Positions 33,396 through 41,764 of a stretch of 64,000 nt of DNA are shown in pieces. Source of the stretch: Treponema sp. Lineage in GTDB: Bacteria > Spirochaetota > Spirochaetia > Treponematales > Treponemataceae. Below the pieces are notes generated by a model. It searched no databases. It was not told the DNA's origin and was given only the letters and a program-made list of their open reading frames with translations. Location: contig JAFXSM010000039.1 in NCBI GenBank assembly GCA_017525605.1, forward strand, positions 1 to 64,000. The letters are read 5' to 3'. Numbering within the stretch: position 1 is the stretch's first letter; each line of letters begins with the position of its first letter. Made by a program: the position numbers and the translations under genes.

Positions 33396-33458
33396 CGGAT
33401 TTGTCCTTGCTTAACATCGCTCACTTTTTATGAATCCACAGTGAAGGTACGCGCGCCA
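33396..33458 (-). repeat. Partial structured repeat R2
   Basis: A 34-bp segment (33421-33454) is identical to 32247-32280 of R1, and CGGATTTGT at 33396 resembles the R1 terminus. The hairpin half is missing, so it is a truncated copy. The rest of 33331-33601 shows no gene. Confidence 0.8.
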
Positions 33459-33601
33459 CCCGCGCAGGTTCGGGAAAAGCCTTCTTCTTTCCACGAAAGT
33501 CCTTTCTATCATAAAAGCGGCGGTTACGACCCAATCCCCGCAACCACCGTAAAATGCACGGACGGAGAAGCGGAGATATAGTAAATCAAAAATTTCTGTT
33601 T

Positions 33602-35422
33602 TTAGAATTCCGGCACGGAATCGGAAAAACCGAGGCTCGTTTCGACGAACTTCATTGATTCCGTGTCGAGTTTCAATTTCTGTATGACGGTGAAAGGCTC
33701 TTCTTTTTCGCCTGTCGCCCAATTCCGCGCTTTGTAGCCGTATTCGTATATAGTCATCGCCGGCAATTTCGTGTTTTCGTCTGGTTCATAGAAGAAGTTG
33801 CTGCTCACTTCCGCGCAGTTCCTTACGTATTCGGAATTTCCGAAAGTGCCGAGCAAAAACGCCGTGCCGTCGTCGCGAACCGCGTAGAAATGATAGAGAG
33901 GGCGGTTTTCGTCATCAAAGTACGGATTGAAGCTCAACGAGCAGAGATAGAAAGCAGTTCCGTTGATGTCGAATCTGTCGAACTGCACGAGCGAGAAGTT
34001 GCACATGAAGTCCTGTCCGCCAAGATAAACTGGTGCTTTCACGAAATCGAACGGAGCTGAATATTCCGTTCTTCCGGTTTCCAGTTTCCGCATTTTTCCG
34101 CTTTTCAAGTCCTGCTCGTACAAATCCGCATAATACGTTTTTTCGTTTCCATAAACCGATTTCACATATTTGTAACCGACATACAGCTTTATCGTGTCCG
34201 TTTCGGCAGGCTTTCCGAAATGCACGCTCGCCCCGAGTTTTTCGTGCGCAAGTGCCTTTCCGCCCACGATTCCGATTTTGTCCTTGAACCGTGCAAGATA
34301 GAAATTGTAGCGCGAGAAGAACCGCTCTCCTTCGCCCGGAAGCTCGTATTCGAAAAGGCTGTTGTACGGCTGAATTTTTCCTTTGTCGCTTAAAAGCTCG
34401 ATGATTTCAACGGTGTCGTTCGCCTTGAGCTGCGTTTTTGTTCCGTCTGGAAGGAACATCTCGGACTCACGGACGACAACTGCCTCCGCTTCGCTCCTGA
34501 ATTCTTTCTGCGTGAGAAGAATGAGGCTCGAATCTTCCGACAAGGGAAGCTCGTTGTATTCGCGCTCGGCTTGCGTATTCTTAAGATATTCCGTGCACTG
34601 GAAAATCAGATTTTCGACATTGTAACGGCACAGCGCGAGAATCTCTTTGATTTCCGTATTTTTGCAGCTATCGATGTAATCGACGATCGTGCGTCCTTCG
34701 TTGTCCTTGTGGTCTAATTCTGAATAATTTGTGTGCTTGTAGTATTTGTAGAAATAGTTGACAGCCTTAAGGTTCTCATTTTTCACGGCAATCATCAAAC
34801 ATGTTCTTCCGTCGCTGTCGGGAACGTCCATGTCGTTCTGGTCGAACCAGTCCAGAGTCTCCTCGTTTGCGTAAGGGGTGAGAAGGTGGAGCGGATTCGT
34901 CTCGTTCGGCTTGCATTTTGCGTCGATGAATTCTTTTAAGACCAAAAAGATTCTCTTGTCATTTTCCGCGCTCCTGTCCGCATTTTGCAGTCTCGTGCCG
35001 ATTCGCTCAAGAATCGGGGAAAGACGCGCGATTGCCTCTTCGTTCGTGAACCTCGGAAATCCGTGCTCGAAGAGCATCTGTGCGTTTTCGTCGCCGTCAA
35101 GCGCAAGGTTCACCGTTTTGTCGAAGATTTCCGCGTTCAGCGATACGTCCTCCAGCTGAACCCAGCCCGATTTTTTCGGTTTGCCGTCGCTGAATTTCAC
35201 GTTCAGCAAATTTCTCTTCTGCTCGATTACGCTCAGTTTCGTCGGAACTGGCATCTCGCAGTCGGTGCGCTCGTTTCCGTCCGCGTCCGAAAAAACTGCA
35301 ATTGGGTTCACGCTCGTATCGACGACGCAGCCCGCGATTGGCGAATTGTTTTTTGTCTTGCAACCCGCAAACGCAAGCGCAAAAAATGCCAATAAGACAA
35401 AATAAATCTTTTTTGCTTTCAT
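33602..35422 (-). CDS. Lipoprotein with ankyrin-like repeats
   Basis: A 606-residue protein. The signal MKAKKIYFVLLAFFALAFAG ends in the lipobox AFAGC. Residues about 35-100 may be an SH3-like domain (LSVIEQKRNLLNVKF, SGWVQLEDV). About 180-270 hold ankyrin-like text (NPLHLLTPYANEETLDWF, GRTCLMIAVKNENLKAVNYF). The rest is beta-rich and ends SDSVPEF. It is probably on the outer or inner membrane surface facing the periplasm. It is followed on the same strand by repeats and preceded by a broken secreted-protein gene. Function unknown. Confidence 0.75.
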   Translation of the reverse strand: MKAKKIYFVLLAFFALAFAGCKTKNNSPIAGCVVDTSVNPIAVFSDADGNERTDCEMPVPTKLSVIEQKRNLLNVKFSDGKPKKSGWVQLEDVSLNAEIFDKTVNLALDGDENAQMLFEHGFPRFTNEEAIARLSPILERIGTRLQNADRSAENDKRIFLVLKEFIDAKCKPNETNPLHLLTPYANEETLDWFDQNDMDVPDSDGRTCLMIAVKNENLKAVNYFYKYYKHTNYSELDHKDNEGRTIVDYIDSCKNTEIKEILALCRYNVENLIFQCTEYLKNTQAEREYNELPLSEDSSLILLTQKEFRSEAEAVVVRESEMFLPDGTKTQLKANDTVEIIELLSDKGKIQPYNSLFEYELPGEGERFFSRYNFYLARFKDKIGIVGGKALAHEKLGASVHFGKPAETDTIKLYVGYKYVKSVYGNEKTYYADLYEQDLKSGKMRKLETGRTEYSAPFDFVKAPVYLGGQDFMCNFSLVQFDRFDINGTAFYLCSLSFNPYFDDENRPLYHFYAVRDDGTAFLLGTFGNSEYVRNCAEVSSNFFYEPDENTKLPAMTIYEYGYKARNWATGEKEEPFTVIQKLKLDTESMKFVETSLGFSDSVPEF

Positions 35423-35449
35423 ATTTTTCTCCTTGATTTTCTTGCTATT

Positions 35450-35948
35450 TTAATCGACAAAGTCAACATAGCACTCGACGCCGTCTGGGAGATTCTTCAC
35501 TGAAAGCCAGCCGTTTTCGTCGGTTTGTGCGTAGATGATGCCGTCGATTTCGTCACCAAGCACATAAATCTGTGCGGCCTTGTTCGCAATCGGTTCGCCT
35601 GTTGATTTATTGATGTACTGCGTCTTGACCCAGTTCGTGCCGTTCAGTTCCACATTCTCCGTCTTAATTTCCCTTCCGTCCTGAACGTATGTGCGAATGT
35701 TTTTGACGGGCAGGAATCGCTTGTCGCGGTCGTAAGTAAGCGTGAGATTATACTTCTTGTCCGCATAGACCGAACTTTGCACGCACATAAAAAGATTGAA
35801 CTGCTCATCGGAATCGGGATAGTCTTTTTTCGAAAGTGAGGTTGTATACAGGCTTAGGCTTTGGTGGAGAAGCAAAGGAAAGGAATGGCAGCACGCCGTA
35901 AATGACGAACGGTATAATCGCGCAGATTTTTACGAGATTTTGTTTCAA
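35450..35948 (-). pseudogene. Secreted protein gene with A-tract frameshift
   Basis: The 5' part starts at TTG 35948 behind GGAG and reads KQNLVKICAIIPFVIYGVLP, a signal-like helix, then PKPKPVYNLTFEK. At a run of six As the frame changes, and the remaining text KDYPDSDEQFNLFMCVQSSV ... continues in the next frame to 35450. Removing one A joins the parts into about 165 residues. The C-terminal half (YINKSTGEPIANKAAQIYVL ... LSVKNLPDGVECY) looks like a beta-sandwich of the carboxypeptidase-regulatory kind. Either a broken gene, a phase-variable gene or a sequencing error. Confidence 0.6.
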
Positions 35949-35965
35949 TTTGCTTTCTCCATTTG

Positions 35966-37528
35966 TCACTCGATAATCCAGTCGTCGAGCTGCTCTTTTT
36001 CGCTTGAATAGTTCACCGCAACTTTGACAATTTTGCGACCGTCGTTTTTGTAGGCAATCGGGTAATCCTTGCTGTTGATTTGCTCCATCGCTTCTTTTGC
36101 GGTTTTGTCGATTTTGAACTCAAAGATGTAAATCGCGTTTTTTTCCCAAACAACCGCATCGCTTCTGCCTTTTCCGTTCTGCACTTCGCACAAAACGAAC
36201 TCGCCCATGAGCTTGAAAATCAGCCATACGAAAGCTTGGCAGTCCAGCTCGTAGCATTTCTGTTTCGACTTTTTTGGGGCTGCGGCAAAAATATTGTTTA
36301 TCCGCTCCATAAACTCGTTGACTTTGCCCGCGCGGAGCTCTTTCAGAAAGTTCACGATTTCGATTTTCTTGTCGTCGTTCGGGAATCCCGCATACAAAGG
36401 CAAAAGCCGCTTGTACAAGCCGAATTTCACTTCCGCGTTGGGAATAGCAATCGTGTAGCTGCAGAATTCTTTTTCGTAATTCTTGATTGTAAGATAGCCG
36501 GTCTGGTAAAGCATCGGGACTGGCTCGTTGGAATTTAAACGATATTCTTCGAGCGAACGAGAATCCACGTCAATCCCGTTTTCCAGAGACTCGTAATCAA
36601 AATGAACGTCGAGCATCATCTTGGTGAGGAAAGTTGGAGTGCCTGTCGAAAACCAATAACTGCCGAAGTTTGAATCCACAAAGGCATTCAGCAGACTGAA
36701 AGGATTGTAAATATCGTTTTCTGTATTCTTTGAAAAATGGTAGCCGTCGTAATTTTTCTTGAGTTCGGCAAGGCATTCTTCTTTCGAGATTTCGTTTTTC
36801 TCTGCCATAAGCTCAATTTCTGGCACAAAATTTGTTTCAAGCTCTGCCTGCGAGATTCCGCAAACCGCCGAGAATTTTTCAGATAGCGAAATATCACGGA
36901 GATTGTTCAAGTCAGAGAAAATGCTCACTTTGTCAAATCTCGTAACGCCAGTGATAAATGCAAAGCGAATGTATTGGTCTTCGCTCTTCAAGTTGCCGTA
37001 AAAGCCTTTCAGCACGGAGCGGATTTTGTCCTCAACTTCGCTGTTCAAAACGTGCTGCAAAAGCGGCTTGTCGTATTCGTCAACCAAAACAACGACCTGA
37101 TTTCCCGTCTTTTCAAAAGCCGCTTTCAAAAGATTTCTCAGACGAATCGCAACGTCCTTCGATTCCGTTCTCTTTCCATAAATTGCCTCGTATTCCAAAA
37201 GCGTGTCGTCGATTTTTTCAATCAAATCCTCCAAGCTGTCGTAACTTTTGCCCGTAAAATCAAAATACAAAACAGGGTACTTTTTCCATTCACTTTCGGT
37301 TTTGGAAATCGAAAGTCCTTCAAACAAATCTTTGCGTCCTTCAAAGTAGCTTTTGAGTGTGGAAAGAAAAAGCGATTTCCCGAATCGTCGAGGTCGGCTC
37401 AAAAAATATGGGGTCTTATATTGTATAAGTTCTTCGACAAGCTGAGTTTTGTCTACATAGACATAATTATCAATGCGGATTTTCTCAAATGTCTGAATGC
37501 CAATCGGCAGTTTTCGTCGTTCGCTCAT
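35966..37528 (-). CDS. AAA-ATPase-like/PD-(D/E)XK protein (DUF1703 type)
   Basis: A 520-residue protein with the two-part layout of these abundant gut-bacterial proteins. The N-terminal AAA_lid-type region has YVYVDKTQLVEEL, the P-loop RPRRFGKSLFLSTL (residues about 45-58) and Walker B-like VVVLVDEYDKPL. The C-terminus has the nuclease core GEFVLCEVQNGKGRSDAVVW and IYIFEFKID (E-x-K). Function is unproven; mobile or defence roles are suspected for the family. TATAAT (37535-37540) ends 6 nt before the ATG with no ribosome site, suggesting a leaderless mRNA. Confidence 0.85.
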   Translation of the reverse strand: MSERRKLPIGIQTFEKIRIDNYVYVDKTQLVEELIQYKTPYFLSRPRRFGKSLFLSTLKSYFEGRKDLFEGLSISKTESEWKKYPVLYFDFTGKSYDSLEDLIEKIDDTLLEYEAIYGKRTESKDVAIRLRNLLKAAFEKTGNQVVVLVDEYDKPLLQHVLNSEVEDKIRSVLKGFYGNLKSEDQYIRFAFITGVTRFDKVSIFSDLNNLRDISLSEKFSAVCGISQAELETNFVPEIELMAEKNEISKEECLAELKKNYDGYHFSKNTENDIYNPFSLLNAFVDSNFGSYWFSTGTPTFLTKMMLDVHFDYESLENGIDVDSRSLEEYRLNSNEPVPMLYQTGYLTIKNYEKEFCSYTIAIPNAEVKFGLYKRLLPLYAGFPNDDKKIEIVNFLKELRAGKVNEFMERINNIFAAAPKKSKQKCYELDCQAFVWLIFKLMGEFVLCEVQNGKGRSDAVVWEKNAIYIFEFKIDKTAKEAMEQINSKDYPIAYKNDGRKIVKVAVNYSSEKEQLDDWIIE

Positions 37529-37600
37529 GGTTCGATTATAACATAGGAAATCAAAATCGTTGTATGAGCTTCCGCTCTGCGAGGTTTCTGTATTACGCCT

Positions 37601-39691
37601 TTACACGTTCATAGCATCTGCTCTGTGTGGCTTGTATGTGAGGACGATTACTGTGAGGTCGTCCTTTATTTCCGAGCCGGCAGTGAATGACTCGAATTCG
37701 GAAAGGATTTCCTTGAGCATTTTCTTTGACGAGCCATCGACGTGTGAGAAACTCTTAGCGATTCTGTCCGTGCCGTATTCTTCCGCAGTCTTGTTCTTGC
37801 TTTCGCTCATGCAGTCAGTGTAAAGGAGAATGCTGTCGCCTTCGTGCACAGGGAATCCGATTGTCCGAAAATCCGGCTCGATTCCAGTCATTCCGATAAT
37901 TCCGCCTGACGAATCCGAATTCTTAAGCTCAATCGGAACGACTTTGCCCGTTTTTCCGCTTCGGAAGAACACTTTCGGGTGTCCTGCGTTTATGTATTCG
38001 ACGTGGTCGCCCTTCATTCGTAAGATTACGCCCGTAAGATAATTTTCGATGTCGCCTTTTGCAAGCACAATCTGCTCGTTTATCTCTTTCATCACCTTGT
38101 TGAACGGAAGAGCGAGTCCTTCCTTGAATTTCCTGTCGATTACTGTCTTCGCGAGCATCGTCACAAGCCCTGATGCGATTCCGTGCCCTGAAACGTCAAA
38201 AAGTCCCACGCCCTGAAGATTCTCTCCGTCGTGGAAAAAATCGTACAGATCGCCAGAAACACCCGCTGCCGGTCTGAACGTGTACGCGATGTCCCAGTCC
38301 TTGAACGCCGGCCGCATTCCCTCGTAGAAGCTGTTCTGCACATAGACTGCGAGCTTCATGTCCCTGTCCGCCCTTCTTTTTGCGTCCGCCAAAAGCCCGT
38401 TCTTCACTTCAAGTTCCCCGTTCGCCTGCGAGAGCTTGCTGTTCGATTCTTTCAACTCCGCCGTGCGCTTTTCGACTTTCTGTTCGAGGGTTCTGTTCAG
38501 CTCCTCAACTTCCAATCGTGAATTCGCAAAGCGGTTCGCGAGTATGAAAAGAAGCGTGACGATTACGAGCTGCCAGCCGAGCGAAGAGATGTACGGAAAG
38601 TCGTAGATTTTCAGAACGCCGTGAACAAGAAGGTCGAGTAGTACGCTTGCGACGAGCGGCGAGAATCCGATGAGAAGAACTTTCGCGTCGGGATTGTGCG
38701 TAACGACAGCGCGGCACAGAATGAAGAGTATGTAGATGAGCGGAGGCACTAGGAAAACCTGCGTCCACCTCATCGACCGGAGAACCTGATAGCTCGGTGC
38801 GCAGAGGACGATTGCAATCGGGATGAGCGTGATTGCGAGCCGCACGAAAAATATCTTCCTGCATTCGTGTTCGTTCAGGAAACTTTGGATGAAAAGCGTG
38901 ACGAGGAACGGGAAGAGGAAGGAAAGCGCGCTTGAGAACACTTTCTGGAAAAACAGGAACGGAAGCGGATTCCCCGAAACTCCAGGCAAATCGGCGTAAT
39001 AGAAAACCGAAAGATACATTGCCGAAAGAATGTTGATCAGCGCGAACATCAGGTTTTCGCGTCCTGTGCGGTCTTTGAGCCACATGAGGAAATGATATCC
39101 CGCGATGACAATCATCAAGAACGCGAAGATGAGATTTATGCGGCTGTTCCAGAATGCTTCGTAGTTCGCTGCCCGTTTTGCGTCCGCAGCTTTGCCGATG
39201 AACGGCCTTGATACAATCGAGCCTTCGCCGTCAATCCAGATTTTCACGACGAGATTGTTTTCTTTCCCTTTTTCAATCAGCGTTTGCGGAAGAGGGTAGA
39301 ATCTTGCTGTGTTCCACGCGCTGAATTCGTTCGGCGGCATTCGTCCTTCTCCGCCGATGTATGTTCCGTTGAGATATGTTTCGTCCGCAATCGTGATTCG
39401 CCCGAGGTATACCGCAACAGGAACGTCCGAGAGATTTTCGCTCAGAGTGAAGCTGCGGCACAGCCAGATGAATCCGCGTCCGCCCTCGACAAGATTCGAC
39501 AAATCAAAAAGAGCGTCATCTGAAAGGGGCTGGAATTTCATCTGCGCGGCATCGCCTTCCGAAAGAGCATACGACCAGCCGCCTGAAAGATATATTCTGT
39601 CGTTCTCCGTTTTCGTCTTTGCGCCGCAACCAGACACTGCGATGCTTATCATCAGGAAAGTTAAAATTTCAAAAAAATATTTTCTTTTCAT
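37601..39691 (-). CDS. SpoIIE phosphatase with membrane sensor
   Basis: A 696-residue membrane protein. An N-terminal lipoprotein-like signal (MISIAVSGCG) precedes a beta-rich extracytoplasmic domain of 7TMR-DISM type (residues about 25-190). About seven membrane helices follow (about 195-410), then a coiled coil (LEVEELNRTLEQKVEKRTAE) and a PP2C/SpoIIE phosphatase domain (about 470-690) with PAAGVSGDLYDFF, LFDVSGHGIASGLV and ILLYTDCMSE, which keep the metal-binding Asp residues. It probably dephosphorylates an anti-anti-sigma factor in response to an external signal. The ATG at 39691 has GGAGGAAGG. A perfect palindrome lies at 39730. Confidence 0.9.
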   Translation of the reverse strand: MKRKYFFEILTFLMISIAVSGCGAKTKTENDRIYLSGGWSYALSEGDAAQMKFQPLSDDALFDLSNLVEGGRGFIWLCRSFTLSENLSDVPVAVYLGRITIADETYLNGTYIGGEGRMPPNEFSAWNTARFYPLPQTLIEKGKENNLVVKIWIDGEGSIVSRPFIGKAADAKRAANYEAFWNSRINLIFAFLMIVIAGYHFLMWLKDRTGRENLMFALINILSAMYLSVFYYADLPGVSGNPLPFLFFQKVFSSALSFLFPFLVTLFIQSFLNEHECRKIFFVRLAITLIPIAIVLCAPSYQVLRSMRWTQVFLVPPLIYILFILCRAVVTHNPDAKVLLIGFSPLVASVLLDLLVHGVLKIYDFPYISSLGWQLVIVTLLFILANRFANSRLEVEELNRTLEQKVEKRTAELKESNSKLSQANGELEVKNGLLADAKRRADRDMKLAVYVQNSFYEGMRPAFKDWDIAYTFRPAAGVSGDLYDFFHDGENLQGVGLFDVSGHGIASGLVTMLAKTVIDRKFKEGLALPFNKVMKEINEQIVLAKGDIENYLTGVILRMKGDHVEYINAGHPKVFFRSGKTGKVVPIELKNSDSSGGIIGMTGIEPDFRTIGFPVHEGDSILLYTDCMSESKNKTAEEYGTDRIAKSFSHVDGSSKKMLKEILSEFESFTAGSEIKDDLTVIVLTYKPHRADAMNV

Positions 39692-39729
39692 AATCCTTCC
39701 TCCCAAAAATCTGTAATTGCTCTTTTTTT

Positions 39730-39750
39730 ATTGATAGTGCCACTATCAAT
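39730..39750. promoter_or_regulatory. Perfect palindrome before the SpoIIE gene
   Basis: ATTGATAGTG-C-CACTATCAAT, 10-bp arms around one base, 39 bp upstream of the start codon. It is the type of site bound by a dimeric repressor. The TGATAG half also occurs in the palindrome before the WYL gene (3786-3802). Confidence 0.6.
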
Positions 39751-39843
39751 GATATAGTACATCTATCGCGCTCGCAACAAAAATTTCGGAATCGGATTAA
39801 TCCAAGTTGAATCAAATTTTCATTTCGGAATTTAAAACAAAAA

Positions 39844-39865
39844 CACCCGCCACAATTGACGGGTG
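39844..39865 (-). terminator. Terminator of uxaB
   Basis: CACCCG (39844-39849) pairs with CGGGTG (39860-39865); on the minus strand the hairpin is followed by TTTTTGTTTT. It lies after the uxaB stop. Confidence 0.8.
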
Positions 39866-39879
39866 CAATTCAATGTAGT

Positions 39880-39941
39880 TTCGACTGCGCTCAACTGCCC
39901 GGCTGTGCTCAAACACAGCTCGGTCACTGAGCGCAGTCGAA
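39880..39941. repeat. Cruciform repeat TTCGACTGCGCTCA
   Basis: Arms 39880-39893 and 39928-39941 are perfect 14-bp complements. Inside, GCTGTG (39902-39907) pairs with CACAGC (39914-39919). It sits between the uxaB stop and its terminator. It has the look of a dispersed intergenic repeat (repeated extragenic palindrome). Confidence 0.8.
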
Positions 39942-39945
39942 GTGC

Positions 39946-41511
39946 TTATTTCACGATGTCAGCCAAAGCCTGTTTCATGCCCTTTGACTGGATGTCAGCC
40001 AAGTGGCCTGCGACTGCTGCTTCGAGTCCGTCGTACTTCGTCAAATCCTCTTTCCAGAAATCGACGTTTGAAAGAACGCGGTTTGCGATAACCTTCGCGT
40101 CTTTTGTCTCCTTGTTGAGGGTAGCGAAGAATTCGAGAACTGGCATTGTGTCCTTGTTCGGGTAAACTCCGTCTTCTCTCTTAGATTCGAGATATTTTGC
40201 GCCCTTTTCGTCGGTCTTGATTTCTGTACCGTTGTAGAATGCGATGAGGGCTGCGATTGAGAATCCGAGGAGCTTCGGAACTGAGCCGTTCTTTGCGATT
40301 GACTGTGTGACAGACGGCAAACAGCGTGTCCAGTATTTTGCAACCGAGTTCAAAGAAATCTCGATGAGGCGGTGCGGGTTGAACGGGTTCTGGAAGCGAG
40401 TCCAAACGTCGTTCGCATATCCCTTGAGGTCTTCCTGATCTCCGTCGATTGAAGGAACGATTTCGTTGAAGATGATGTCGTGCATGAACTTCTGTGCGTT
40501 TGCGTTCGGAGTGTTGAATCCAGTTCCGACTTTCTCAGAGCATACGATGTCCTGAACGTAGTTTGAGCCTGCGAGGAATGCAGCGAGAACAGAAGATGTG
40601 TGCGCTCCGTTCAAGATGCGGACTTTGCGTGTGTGGTAGTAGTCCATGTTCTGAACCCACTTAACTGAAAGTCCAGCCTTTACGAGTGGAAGCTCGTCCT
40701 CGTGAGACTTCTTCGACTCGATGACCCAGAAGTGGAAAAGCTCTGCTGAGTCGAGGAGTTTGTCCTCGTATCCGAGCTTCTCGCAGATTTCCTCTGCCTG
40801 TGTCTTTCCTGTTTCCTCGTTCTTTGAGAGGAGTGGGAAATATCCTGGAACGATGCGGTCAACGAGACATGAGCAAACGTCGCAAGCCTCGTCGAACCAG
40901 TTGATGAAATCAGGTCCGAGCTGCCATTTCTCTGCATAGCGGAGGATGTTGATTCTGAGGTTGAGACCAGCCTGGTCAGAAAGCTCGCAAGGAATGAGAA
41001 TCATACCCTTTGTTACGTCGCCCTTGAATGCCTGGAATCTCTTGTAGAGGAATGCAGTCACTTTTGCAGGATAGTTCTGCTGCGGCTTCTGGTCCAATGT
41101 CACAGGAACGCCGTTGATTTCCTCATCGAATCTGATACCTGCTTCTGTCGTGTTAGAAACGAGGAACCTCAAATCCGGGCTTGAAGCCAATGCGATGTAA
41201 TCATCGTAATTTGTGTATGGGTTGATTGAGCGGCTGATTGAGTTGATAGTTCTTGTCTCGACTGTTGGCTTTCCGTCCTTTACGCCACGGAGAACTGTCG
41301 TGTACAAGTTGTTCTGTGCGTTCATCGCATCAATCATTCCCTTTTCGAGCGGCTGGACGATTACGATGTTTCCGTTGAAATCTGTTTTTTCGTTTACTAT
41401 ATCAATCTGCCAGTCAACGAATGCACGGAGGAATCCGCCTTCACCGAACTGAATGATTTTCTCTGGGCGTTTTACTGTTTTCACAACGTCCTTAATTGAT
41501 TTCAAAGCCAT
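39946..41511 (-). CDS. uxaB: Tagaturonate reductase (altronate oxidoreductase)
   Basis: A 521-residue polyol dehydrogenase of the mannitol-dehydrogenase family. KIIQFGEGGFLRAFVDWQID (residues about 18-37) is the NAD-binding start, VSNTTEAGI is typical, and the helical C-terminal domain has KVRILNGAHTS with the conserved catalytic Lys and N-x-x-H. The length and GGFLRAF text fit UxaB, which interconverts D-tagaturonate and D-altronate with NADH in galacturonate breakdown. The ATG has GAGGTT. It is divergent from a sugar-responsive regulator that precedes an oligosaccharide transporter, supporting a role in pectin use. Assignment as UxaB rather than UxuB or mannitol dehydrogenase rests on similarity by eye. 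Confidence 0.85.
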   Translation of the reverse strand: MALKSIKDVVKTVKRPEKIIQFGEGGFLRAFVDWQIDIVNEKTDFNGNIVIVQPLEKGMIDAMNAQNNLYTTVLRGVKDGKPTVETRTINSISRSINPYTNYDDYIALASSPDLRFLVSNTTEAGIRFDEEINGVPVTLDQKPQQNYPAKVTAFLYKRFQAFKGDVTKGMILIPCELSDQAGLNLRINILRYAEKWQLGPDFINWFDEACDVCSCLVDRIVPGYFPLLSKNEETGKTQAEEICEKLGYEDKLLDSAELFHFWVIESKKSHEDELPLVKAGLSVKWVQNMDYYHTRKVRILNGAHTSSVLAAFLAGSNYVQDIVCSEKVGTGFNTPNANAQKFMHDIIFNEIVPSIDGDQEDLKGYANDVWTRFQNPFNPHRLIEISLNSVAKYWTRCLPSVTQSIAKNGSVPKLLGFSIAALIAFYNGTEIKTDEKGAKYLESKREDGVYPNKDTMPVLEFFATLNKETKDAKVIANRVLSNVDFWKEDLTKYDGLEAAVAGHLADIQSKGMKQALADIVK

Positions 41512-41764
41512 GTTTGAACCTCTTTTTTATGATTTATAATAGAAGAGATAATACATTTTATGCCCCCTAAATTCAATTATTTCTTAAGGTTCAAGGGGCT
41601 TCCAGAGCCATTTTCTTTTGTACAAAACCGAAAGCCCTTGTAAAAAAAACGACATCGAATTAAACTCAAATTTATTCAAAATGTTCGTGTGTTAACTTCA
41701 TATTATATCTAGCGGAGTTGGCATCTATATTTTATTTTCATCCACATTTGTAAGGTTATTCATA
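41512..41764. promoter_or_regulatory. Divergent control region uxaB/regulator
   Basis: No gene. It must hold the promoter of uxaB (minus strand, an ATTATAAATC box near 41540-41550) and that of the regulator (plus strand; TATTATATC near 41702). I could not identify a clear operator. Confidence 0.5.
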
